A DNA stretch of 5,504 nt from Spirochaetota bacterium (GTDB taxonomy: Bacteria > Spirochaetota > Spirochaetia > DSM-27196 > PWMO01). Below the pieces are notes generated by a model that saw nothing but the letters and a program-made list of their open reading frames with translations, did no database searches and was not told the DNA's origin. Position numbers and translations under genes: made by a program. Below, one piece after another: positions 1 through 5,493 of this stretch (within the stretch, counting starts at the first letter, position 1; each line of letters begins with the position of its first letter). The DNA is taken from positions 1 through 5,504 of the forward strand of contig JAAAOR010000118.1 in assembly GCA_009908735.1 (NCBI GenBank). Direction: 5' to 3'.

Positions 1-247
1 GCTCTTCGACGTGTTGCCGGAGGACGTGCGCGCGCAGACGCAGCGTTTATGCCTGACCGGTAACGCCCTGCGGCGAAATCCTGTTCTCAGGCATCTGGCC
101 GAGCTGCATTTCTCGCTCCCGGTCTACCTGTCCGGCTACACCGAGGAGGCCGCCGTCGGGGCCGCGCTGGTTGCTGGCGTGGGAAGCGGTCTGTGGGGCA
201 GTTACGAGGAAGCGTCGAGGGCGGTTGTTGCCGAAAAGCGTCACTGA
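1..247 (+). CDS. FGGY-family carbohydrate kinase, C-terminal fragment (sedoheptulokinase-like)
   Basis: This is the last 81 codons or so of a gene that begins left of the window; the reading frame is open from base 2 and ends at TGA 245-247. The fragment contains TGNALRRNPVLRHLAE followed by LPVYLSGYTEEAAVGAALVA. That matches the C-terminal part of FGGY sugar kinases: a G-N-x-L-R-x-N segment close to the nucleotide site, then a 'LPV....TEEAAxGAAL' helix of the second actin-like domain. These cytoplasmic enzymes phosphorylate sugars or polyols with ATP. The N-A-L-R-R-N-P-V-L-R pattern reminds me most of sedoheptulokinase-type members, but the sugar-binding N-terminal domain is missing here, so the substrate is not determined. 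The tail after GLWGSYEEA is short and typical. No convincing terminator hairpin follows the stop codon. Confidence 0.75.
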   Translation, partial: LFDVLPEDVRAQTQRLCLTGNALRRNPVLRHLAELHFSLPVYLSGYTEEAAVGAALVAGVGSGLWGSYEEASRAVVAEKRH

Positions 248-284
248 GCGGATCCATCGTCTGTTCGAGGCGCATGACGTACGA

Positions 285-313
285 TTGACCGAGGCCGGTA
301 AAACCCCTATTAT
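285..313 (+). promoter_or_regulatory. Sigma-70-type promoter for the membrane protein-mutT pair
   Basis: TTGACC at 285-290 (one mismatch to TTGACA) and TATTAT at 308-313 (one mismatch to TATAAT) are separated by exactly 17 bases. Transcription would start near base 320, giving a leader of about 30 bases before the ATG at 352. A GGGGTG stretch at 339-344 is a weak ribosome binding site. The 248-351 gap is otherwise featureless apart from a short imperfect dyad (ACCC 303-306, GGGT 316-319) that flanks the -10 box. The assignment rests on sequence match only. Confidence 0.7.
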
Positions 314-351
314 CAGGGTACTCATCACAAGAAATCACGGGGTGTAGCGGT

Positions 352-765
352 ATGTATCAGATCTATTTGCTTTCGGTGCTGACCAATGTGCTCGCAGGTG
401 TCGCGCTCTCAGTCGGCGGAATGGACGAGAAGCTGCACCTGAGTGCCATCTTTAATAAGGAACTCATGCAGACCGATGGCTTTCGGCTCGGTCTCGGAAT
501 CGTGACGTTGGTGGTCGGCTTTTTCAAGCTGCTATCGGTGAGCGAGGGTGACGTGCCGGTCGTCGGAGACATCCTCCCCGCAATTTCCGGATTGGTGCTC
601 GGTATGATTCTGCTACTGCAGTACTACCGCAGCCGCTCCACGGTGAGCTCACCCTTCGTCGACACCCTTGACAACATCTTTGGTAAAAACAGTGAAGTGT
701 TCGGCACCGTCGGTATTCTCTTAGGCATCTTGCACTTTCTCCTCCATCGCGTTCTGTTTCTCTGA
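352..765 (+). CDS. Small four-helix integral membrane protein of unknown function
   Basis: This gene encodes 137 residues from an ATG with a weak GGGG-type ribosome binding site 9 bases upstream. Four hydrophobic segments are visible: about residues 3-22, 43-62, 68-91 and 115-136. Hydrophilic linkers separate them: MDEKLHLSAIFNKELMQTDG after helix 1, and a basic/polar stretch (YYRSRSTVSSPFVDTLDNIFGKNSE) between helices 3 and 4. There is no cleavable signal peptide, lipobox, cysteine or catalytic motif. Glycines inside helices 2, 3 and 4 suggest tight helix packing. I do not recognise a named family. The sequence gives a faint impression of small conserved membrane proteins annotated as hypothetical in spirochaetes, which I cannot verify. 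A good promoter lies just upstream, and the Nudix gene starts 14 bases after the stop, so the two are probably co-transcribed, although no functional link is evident. Confidence 0.8.
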   Translation: MYQIYLLSVLTNVLAGVALSVGGMDEKLHLSAIFNKELMQTDGFRLGLGIVTLVVGFFKLLSVSEGDVPVVGDILPAISGLVLGMILLLQYYRSRSTVSSPFVDTLDNIFGKNSEVFGTVGILLGILHFLLHRVLFL

Positions 766-779
766 TTGGGTATCCCCTG

Positions 780-1166
780 GTGCGACGTTCCGTGGCCGGG
801 ATCGCCTGGCAGGGCGGGCGATTGTTCCTTGCGAGGCGAAAGCCCGGCGGGGTAAACAGCCGTCTGTGGGAGTTTCCCGGCGGTAAGGTGGACGCGGGAG
901 AGACGCCCGCGGAGAGCCTCTCTCGGGAGTTCCTCGAAGAGCTCGGTGTCGCAGTGACTGTGGGCGACTTGCTCGCAACCGGCTCGTTCCGACACCGGAA
1001 CATCGACTTTCGTCTCGAGGCCTACCGCATCACGCTGGCCTCGACCGATGTTCACCTCAACGAGCACGAACAAGTCGGGTGGTTCACCCCGGCGGAGGCG
1101 GAGGCTCTGCCTCTGGTGCCCTCCGACCGTAGCATTCTGCCCGAGCTCCGGCGCTCGCTTGGTTAA
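780..1166 (+). CDS. mutT: MutT/Nudix-family nucleotide diphosphohydrolase
   Basis: The 128-residue product is the usual size for a single-domain MutT-like enzyme, which hydrolyses nucleoside triphosphates to monophosphate and pyrophosphate and often cleans oxidised nucleotides from the pool. The Nudix box (G-x5-E-x7-R-E-U-x-E-E-x-G-U) is complete at residues 35-57: G35, E41, R49-E50, E53-E54, G56-V57. LWEFPGGK just before it (29-36) is also characteristic. Near the C-terminus, EQVGWFTPAEAEALPLVPSD matches the substrate-site end of MutT/NudG-type proteins. In my alignment by eye, Asp116 falls where E. coli MutT has its guanine-reading Asn, so substrate choice may differ. The start is a GTG 14 bases after the preceding stop, with no clear ribosome binding site; translation may depend on the upstream gene. 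The stop codon overlaps the stop of glgC on the opposite strand. Confidence 0.9.
   Translation: MRRSVAGIAWQGGRLFLARRKPGGVNSRLWEFPGGKVDAGETPAESLSREFLEELGVAVTVGDLLATGSFRHRNIDFRLEAYRITLASTDVHLNEHEQVGWFTPAEAEALPLVPSDRSILPELRRSLG
1163..1166. other. Shared TTAA: overlapping convergent stop codons of mutT and glgC
   Basis: The self-complementary TTAA provides TAA for mutT on the plus strand (1164-1166) and TAA for glgC on the minus strand (1165-1163). There is no intergenic space for a terminator between the two convergent genes, so each transcript must run into the other gene. Confidence 0.95.
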
Positions 1167-2443
1167 ATCACCGTGCCGGCCGGCACGACGGCACCCTTGG
1201 GAATGACGATGACACCATCGCGAACGAAGTGCGTCGGAAAGTCCCCGTCCTCGTAGTGTTGCCTGTCGATGCCGATACGGCAGTCTTCGCCGATTCGGGC
1301 ATTCTTGTCGATGATGGCCCCGGCGACCCGGCAGTTCCTCCCGATCCCGATACTCGGCACTCCACGTGCTGCGTTTCCCGCCTTTCGGTCTTCGGGCTCA
1401 TAGAAGTCCGCTCCCATCAGCACGACACCATCGAGTGTGCAGCCGGCCTCGACGACGCTTCGGATACCCACGATGGAGCGCGAGATCGCCGAGTCGGTGA
1501 TTATGGAGCCGTCCGCTGCAAGGACTTCCTTCAAGGTGCAGGAGTTAAACTTGGAGGCGGGCAGATCGCGACGGTGCGTGTAAATCGGGCTGTCTTCCTC
1601 GTAGAAGTTGAAATCCGGTTTGAAGACCGCCAGGTTGAGATTGGTCTCGTAGAAGGAGCGAACGGTTCCAATGTCCTCCCAGAATCCGGTAAATACGTAA
1701 GCGGAAACCTCGGCTGAATCGATGAGAGAGGGGATAACCTCCTTGCCGAAGTCGGTAAGGCTGTTGTCGAGGGCCTTGTCCATGGCCTCGGCGTTGAAAC
1801 AGTAGATACCCATCGATGCGAGGTATTCTTTGCCTGCGGCGCGCTGCGTTTCGTCCGGGTGAAGCTCTTTCGGAATCCGCAGATGGTCGATGTTGTCCGG
1901 GATCGGCGGCTTCTCGACGAAAGATTGCACGCGGCCCTTGCGGTCAGCCTGCAGGATGCCGAAGCCCTCCGCCTGCTCGCGGTTTACCGGTGTAGCGGCG
2001 ACCGTAACGTCCGCACCGGAATCCAGGTGACGCTGGAAAAAGTCCTGCAGATCCATACGGTAGAGTTGATCGCCCGAGAGAATCATGTAATGCGTGGGTT
2101 CCTGCGTACGGAAGTGCGGAAAGTTTTTACGAACGGCGTCCGCGGTGCCCTCGTACCATCCCGAGTGGTCGAAAGTCTGCTCGGCGGCGAGGAGCTCTAC
2201 GAAGCCCTTCGAAAACGAATCGAAGATATAGGTGCTCGCGATGTGCAGGTGCAGCGAGGCGGAGTTGAACTGTGTGAGCACGTAGATGCGCACAAACCCG
2301 GCGTTAATGCTGTTCGACAGGGGGATATCCACCAGCCGGTATTTGCCTCCGAACGGTACGGCCGGTTTGGCGCGCTCCATCGTAAGGGGATACAGGCGGG
2401 TACCCTTTCCTCCGCCCATGACGATGGAGAGTACGCGTGCCAT
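1163..2443 (-). CDS. glgC: Glucose-1-phosphate adenylyltransferase (ADP-glucose pyrophosphorylase)
   Basis: This enzyme makes ADP-glucose from ATP and glucose-1-phosphate, the committed step of bacterial glycogen synthesis; it is cytoplasmic, usually a homotetramer, and allosterically controlled. The product has 426 residues, normal for GlgC. The N-terminal nucleotidyltransferase domain has GGGKGTRLYPLT (10-21), the KPAVPFGGKYRLVDIPLSN region (26-44), EGTADAVR (98-105), LSGDQLYRMD (122-131) with the presumed catalytic Asp125, and FVEKP (175-179) with the glucose-phosphate-binding Lys178. A C-terminal left-handed beta-helix domain follows. IIDKNARIG (377-385) and VIVIPKG (411-417) place lysines at positions 380 and 416, where cyanobacterial and plant enzymes have their activator-binding lysines. 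I chose the ATG at 2443 because homology starts there. A frame extension to 2560 would overlap the upstream gene and adds 39 unrelated residues. No ribosome binding site precedes this ATG. Confidence 0.97.
   Translation of the reverse strand: MARVLSIVMGGGKGTRLYPLTMERAKPAVPFGGKYRLVDIPLSNSINAGFVRIYVLTQFNSASLHLHIASTYIFDSFSKGFVELLAAEQTFDHSGWYEGTADAVRKNFPHFRTQEPTHYMILSGDQLYRMDLQDFFQRHLDSGADVTVAATPVNREQAEGFGILQADRKGRVQSFVEKPPIPDNIDHLRIPKELHPDETQRAAGKEYLASMGIYCFNAEAMDKALDNSLTDFGKEVIPSLIDSAEVSAYVFTGFWEDIGTVRSFYETNLNLAVFKPDFNFYEEDSPIYTHRRDLPASKFNSCTLKEVLAADGSIITDSAISRSIVGIRSVVEAGCTLDGVVLMGADFYEPEDRKAGNAARGVPSIGIGRNCRVAGAIIDKNARIGEDCRIGIDRQHYEDGDFPTHFVRDGVIVIPKGAVVPAGTVI
1172..1187. repeat. 16-base perfect palindrome at the 3' end of glgC
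   Basis: CGTGCCGGCCGGCACG reads the same on both strands. As RNA it can fold into a six-pair GC-rich stem with a GGCC loop, or dimerise. It encodes the PAGT of the conserved C-terminal PAGTVI of GlgC, so it may be partly accidental. Neither strand shows a proper U-tract after it: the minus strand continues with GTGATTTAACC. It is therefore at best an imperfect terminator or a transcription brake between the convergent genes. Confidence 0.6.
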
Positions 2444-2451
2444 ATGCAGCC

Positions 2452-2481
2452 ATTGTAGGTCGGCAGTTTCCCGAGGGTCAA
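2452..2481 (-). promoter_or_regulatory. Candidate glgC promoter with near-zero leader
   Basis: On the minus strand TTGACC (2481-2476) and TACAAT (2457-2452) are separated by 18 bases; each differs from consensus at one position. Only 8 bases (2451-2444) lie between the -10 box and the glgC ATG, so a standard start site would fall about 2 bases before the ATG. The -35 box overlaps the TGA stop (2480-2478) of the arylsulfotransferase gene. The lack of any purine-rich ribosome binding site before the ATG agrees with leaderless translation. This is inference from sequence only. Confidence 0.5.
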
Positions 2482-4013
2482 GGAAAATGTTCGGAGAGCT
2501 GAATCTTCTCCGCGCGATACACGCGATAGCCGGCGTAGGTCGAGGGATCAGAGTCAGCAAAGACGAGCTCCAGGACGCGTTTTGCCGGCGACTCGGCTGT
2601 CACCTCCACTACGTGGCCCGAGATTTTCATGTCGTTCACCTCCATCGCGTCGAGGTCAAAGAGGGCCTGCGGATTTCCCTCGAGGTCCCTGGAGACGCCT
2701 CCGAAGGTTACGAGGCGGTTTCCGTTTTCGAGGTAATCGGCGTCGCCGATGAAGGGGGTAAAGAGCTCGGAGCCGCGCTCCGCACCGTACTGCCAGATCT
2801 GCCTGACGGTGCCCGCCGCGTCATTTATCTCGTATTCCACGGCTCGGGAGTAGTTATCGGCCGGGGCGAGAGGGGAATCGTAACTGCGGTGGTTGCCATT
2901 GTCGTAGAGAAGGATGCGGGACGGGTCTCTCGGATGGAACTCGGGGGCGTGCTGACCCCAGGGCCATTCGAAGTCCTCGCCGATGGGCTCGAGAAGCGCG
3001 GGGTGGAACTCTTCTCTCCAGTATTGGTGATTCCCGAGGATCCAGTGGATGTCGCCTGAATCGAGGCCGACTTTTACAACGGCGCTCTGATCCCTCCCGG
3101 AGACGACCACTGCGTTGTCTTCAGGGGCGTAGTCGAAACCGTTCAGGTGGAGCCAGTCAGCTTCGTCCAGGTTGATCGGCTGCCGGGGGCGCTCGGGGTC
3201 GAGGATCGTGCGAAAGTCGAGTCTCCGCACGACGGCGCCGGTGTTGCGCTCAAGCTCCACGAGAGCGTCATCAACGGAGCCGGGGCCTGCGCTGAGGGCC
3301 AGAAGATTACCGCCGGGAAGCTCGGCGGCGTCATGATGAACCCCCTCCGGCACCTCGAAGCCCTCCCACGGCGTGCGCCCCAGCCAGTCCATCTGCACGA
3401 GACGATTCTCTTTTTGGACCATGAGATCGCCGTTCTCGAGAGGTTCGAGCACATGGCCGTAGTCCTCGGTGTAGAGCCACCGCACGCGGCCATGGCTGTC
3501 GATTACCGAGGCGAGGGGGATATAGGTTCCCTCTTCGTCATAGGCGGCGAGGTGAAGCAGTATCATGCCGTCGCTGATGCGGTCGGGACGAAGGCGCTCG
3601 ACGCGTACATTGGGGTAATGCTCCGGGAGCGGGGCCGTCTGTATCGTGCGAACGATCTCGGTGACCACGCCCTCTCGATTCGTCGTTGTAAAGGTCACAC
3701 GGTTTTCGTGGTCGGGATAGAGCCCGAGGAGGGGAAGGCTATGCTCGGTGCGAGACTCGGTCCGGGTGAACCGCAGATCCTCACCGTCCAGGCCGGCGAC
3801 CTCCACCTCGAGCGACACGGGCTCGCGGCTTCGCACCGTTGCGAGGGCGGAGAGCGGGGCGGCCTCGAAGCGCTCTAACTCTACGTTTATCTGGGAGAAG
3901 CCGGCAAAAAGCCTCCCGGCGGCGAATCGACCGCCGAGAATGGCGAGGCCGACGGCAAGTGCCACCAATGCGATGATGGGAAATCTCTTTCGAAACCCGC
4001 GCGGTTGAGTCAC
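2478..4013 (-). CDS. assT: Membrane-anchored arylsulfotransferase (ASST family)
   Basis: The 511-residue product resembles bacterial PAPS-independent aryl-sulfate sulfotransferases, which move a sulfuryl group from one phenolic sulfate to another phenol in the periplasm. It opens with a basic stretch (RGFRKR, 5-10) and one hydrophobic segment (about 11-28). There is no lipobox and no clear cleavage site, so it is probably anchored in the inner membrane with the rest outside. Residues of about 45-130 look like the beta-sandwich domain typical of the family's N-terminus. The beta-propeller region then shows HHDAAELPGGN (226-236), DWLHLNGFDY (286-295), SGRDQSAVVKV (305-315), GQHAPEFH (353-360), LLYDNGNHRSYD (368-379) and YSRAVEYEI (388-396), all family hallmarks. 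The histidines at 227, 289 and 355 and Arg376 are active-site candidates, but I cannot place the sulfohistidine with certainty. There are no cysteines at all. The GTG start overlaps the arsR stop (GTGA), with GAGG 10 bases upstream. Confidence 0.87.
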   Translation of the reverse strand: MTQPRGFRKRFPIIALVALAVGLAILGGRFAAGRLFAGFSQINVELERFEAAPLSALATVRSREPVSLEVEVAGLDGEDLRFTRTESRTEHSLPLLGLYPDHENRVTFTTTNREGVVTEIVRTIQTAPLPEHYPNVRVERLRPDRISDGMILLHLAAYDEEGTYIPLASVIDSHGRVRWLYTEDYGHVLEPLENGDLMVQKENRLVQMDWLGRTPWEGFEVPEGVHHDAAELPGGNLLALSAGPGSVDDALVELERNTGAVVRRLDFRTILDPERPRQPINLDEADWLHLNGFDYAPEDNAVVVSGRDQSAVVKVGLDSGDIHWILGNHQYWREEFHPALLEPIGEDFEWPWGQHAPEFHPRDPSRILLYDNGNHRSYDSPLAPADNYSRAVEYEINDAAGTVRQIWQYGAERGSELFTPFIGDADYLENGNRLVTFGGVSRDLEGNPQALFDLDAMEVNDMKISGHVVEVTAESPAKRVLELVFADSDPSTYAGYRVYRAEKIQLSEHFP

Positions 4014-4408
4014 TTACCGTACGCCTCGAACACGGTAGGGTTCGCAGCCGCCCACTGGTCGATGGTAGCACAGCTGAAACCGCTCCCCTGGTAGGAATGA
4101 AGCCGGGCGAGGTCGTCGGCCGCCGCCGGGAGGTCCGCACGAGCGGACTCTAAGACTTGCGCTAGGTAGGGGTGCGTCGACCACGCCTGCGAAGCGAGAC
4201 GGAAGTGCACCCATTGCCCGCGCTTGTAGCTATGAACAAGCCCCGCATACCGAAGGCGGGTGAGGTGACGCGACGTGTTTGACTGGGTCAGGCCGAGAAT
4301 TGCCTCGATTTCACAGGAGCAGAGGTCTTCAGCCTCCAGCAGCAGGCTCAACACACGGAGGCGACTCTCGTCTGCAAGAGCTTTGAGAAGGCTAAGGGTT
4401 TCCTCCAC
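4010..4408 (-). CDS. arsR: ArsR/SmtB-family metalloregulatory repressor, probably arsenite-responsive
   Basis: This is a winged-helix repressor that should release DNA on binding arsenite and so derepress the efflux gene. The product has 132 residues from the chosen start. LSLLKALADESRLRVLSLLL (5-24) is the classic ArsR N-terminal helix pair. DLCSCEI (29-34 region) carries Cys30 and Cys32, equivalent to the Cys-Val-Cys pair of E. coli ArsR. LTQSNTSRHLTRLRYAGLV (40-58) is the recognition helix, and KRGQWVHFRL (62-71) the wing. A third cysteine, Cys113 (SGFSC), is far downstream. The start is the GTG at 4408, because GGAGGG lies 7 bases upstream. An in-frame GTG at 4450, touching the acr3 stop, would give 146 residues but lacks a good ribosome binding site. 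The gene follows acr3 by 41 bases, and its stop overlaps the arylsulfotransferase start, so the three are probably one operon. Confidence 0.92.
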   Translation of the reverse strand: MEETLSLLKALADESRLRVLSLLLEAEDLCSCEIEAILGLTQSNTSRHLTRLRYAGLVHSYKRGQWVHFRLASQAWSTHPYLAQVLESARADLPAAADDLARLHSYQGSGFSCATIDQWAAANPTVFEAYGK

Positions 4409-4415
4409 GCGGTAT

Positions 4416-4421
4416 CCCTCC
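4416..4421 (-). promoter_or_regulatory. Ribosome binding site that fixes the arsR start
   Basis: GGAGGG on the minus strand sits 7 bases before the GTG at 4408-4406. It is the strongest Shine-Dalgarno sequence I see in the window. It argues for the shorter ArsR over the start at 4450. Confidence 0.75.
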
Positions 4422-4449
4422 GAGACTCGTAACGTGATGGCTGTCGGCA

Positions 4450-5493
4450 CTACGCCGAGGGCGCCGGTTCTTTCCTCGGAAACCAGTGCGCCGTCCGATT
4501 GGTGAAGTTTACAAGGCTCAGCATGACCGGGACCTCTACGAGCACGCCGACGACGGTCGCCAGCGCCGCACCCGAAGACAGTCCGAACAGGCTCACAGCG
4601 ACCGCGACTGCCAGCTCGAAGAAATTGCTTGCGCCGATCATCGCCCCGGGCCCGGCAATCGCGTGCGGAAGCTTCCAGAGACGCGCCCAACCGTACGCGA
4701 AGGTGTAGATGAAGTACGTCTGCACGACCAGAGGCACGGCGATAAGCACGATGTGGAGGGGATTCGCCAGAATGATTTCGCCCTGAAAGGAGAAGAGAAT
4801 GATCAGCGTTAGAAGCAGGCCGACCGTTGTGATTCCGTCGAACTTCGGAATGAATACGTTCTCGAAGTAATCGAGCCCGCGGCTTCCCACGATGAGGACA
4901 CGTGAGAGGTAGCCCGCCACAAGCGGAATCACTACGAACAGCACAACCGAGAGGAAGAGCGTGTCGTAGGGGACGGTGATGTTGCTTATACCGAGGAGCA
5001 GCGCCACAATCGGCGTGAACGCCACGAGGATGATCAGGTCGTTAACGGCGACTTGAACGAGTGTGTACGCCGGATCCCCGTCGGAGAGGTGACTCCAGAC
5101 GAATACCATGGCCGTGCAGGGTGCGGCACCGAGGAGCACCGCTCCCGCGAGATACTCTCTGCTGAGCTCCGCGCCGATCCAGGGCTCGAAGACCACGTTG
5201 AGGAAAAACCACGCAAACACGTACATGGTGAACGGCTTGACGAGCCAGTTGGTTACCGTGGTTACCGTGAGGCCACGCGGCTGCTTTGTCGCGCGGACGA
5301 TGCTTGCAAAGTCCACCTTGAGCATCATCGGGTAGATCATGAGCCAGATAAGCACGGCCACCGGGATCGACACTCTCGCATACTCCATCGTGCTGAGGAA
5401 CTCGGGAATCGCCGGGGCGAACCTTCCGATGAGCACTCCGATAACGATGCACGTAATCACCCAGAGGGACAGGTACTTCTCGAAGAATCCCAT
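4450..5493 (-). CDS. acr3: ACR3-family arsenite efflux permease
   Basis: This inner-membrane carrier expels arsenite, using the proton gradient, and is the exporter half of the resistance system. It has 347 residues, typical of the family, with about ten hydrophobic segments spread from residue 10 to 332. The N-terminal FFEKYLSLWVITCIVIGVLIG, YPMMLKVDF (54-62), TNWLVKPFTMY (81-91) and LGAAPCTAMVFVWSHL (121-136) are ACR3 signatures; Cys126 corresponds to the cysteine essential for arsenite transport in studied members. GASNFFELAVAVAVSLFG (287-304) holds the conserved Glu293, and VGVLVEVPVML (315-325) is the usual final-helix motif. The ATG at 5493 fits the family's N-terminus. AGAG at 5504-5501 may be the ribosome binding site, cut by the window edge. 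Promoter and operator would lie outside the window. The stop is 41 bases before arsR. Confidence 0.96.
   Translation of the reverse strand: MGFFEKYLSLWVITCIVIGVLIGRFAPAIPEFLSTMEYARVSIPVAVLIWLMIYPMMLKVDFASIVRATKQPRGLTVTTVTNWLVKPFTMYVFAWFFLNVVFEPWIGAELSREYLAGAVLLGAAPCTAMVFVWSHLSDGDPAYTLVQVAVNDLIILVAFTPIVALLLGISNITVPYDTLFLSVVLFVVIPLVAGYLSRVLIVGSRGLDYFENVFIPKFDGITTVGLLLTLIILFSFQGEIILANPLHIVLIAVPLVVQTYFIYTFAYGWARLWKLPHAIAGPGAMIGASNFFELAVAVAVSLFGLSSGAALATVVGVLVEVPVMLSLVNFTNRTAHWFPRKEPAPSA

Noticed and set aside
248..284. Terminator after the FGGY kinase
   Set aside because: The best inverted pair (ATCGT 256-260 with ACGAT 281-285) is only five pairs with a 20-base loop and no U-tract.
1172..1187. 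The palindrome as an intrinsic terminator
   Set aside because: Neither strand has a run of T after the stem, and the element lies within glgC coding sequence.
1229..2458. Plus-strand open frames of 162 and 199 codons opposite glgC
   Set aside because: They are shadows of a strongly supported glgC, with no ribosome binding sites or recognisable domains.
2444..2560. N-terminal extension of GlgC to 2560
   Set aside because: It overlaps the end of the arylsulfotransferase gene and adds 39 residues not found in GlgC. Homology starts at the ATG at 2443.
2286..3878. Long plus-strand open frames (2286-3059 and 3147-3878) opposite glgC and the arylsulfotransferase
   Set aside because: Their translations show no family resemblance and lie opposite genes with clear domain motifs. 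Such frames are common antisense shadows in GC-rich coding DNA.
4409..4449. ArsR operator or internal promoter in the acr3-arsR gap
   Set aside because: I see no convincing dyad and no paired -35/-10 boxes there, only the arsR ribosome binding site.
4409..4690. N-terminal extension of the ArsR frame up to 4690
   Set aside because: The extra residues are Arg-rich, non-homologous and overlap acr3. The GTG at 4408 has a strong ribosome binding site and fits the family's N-terminus.
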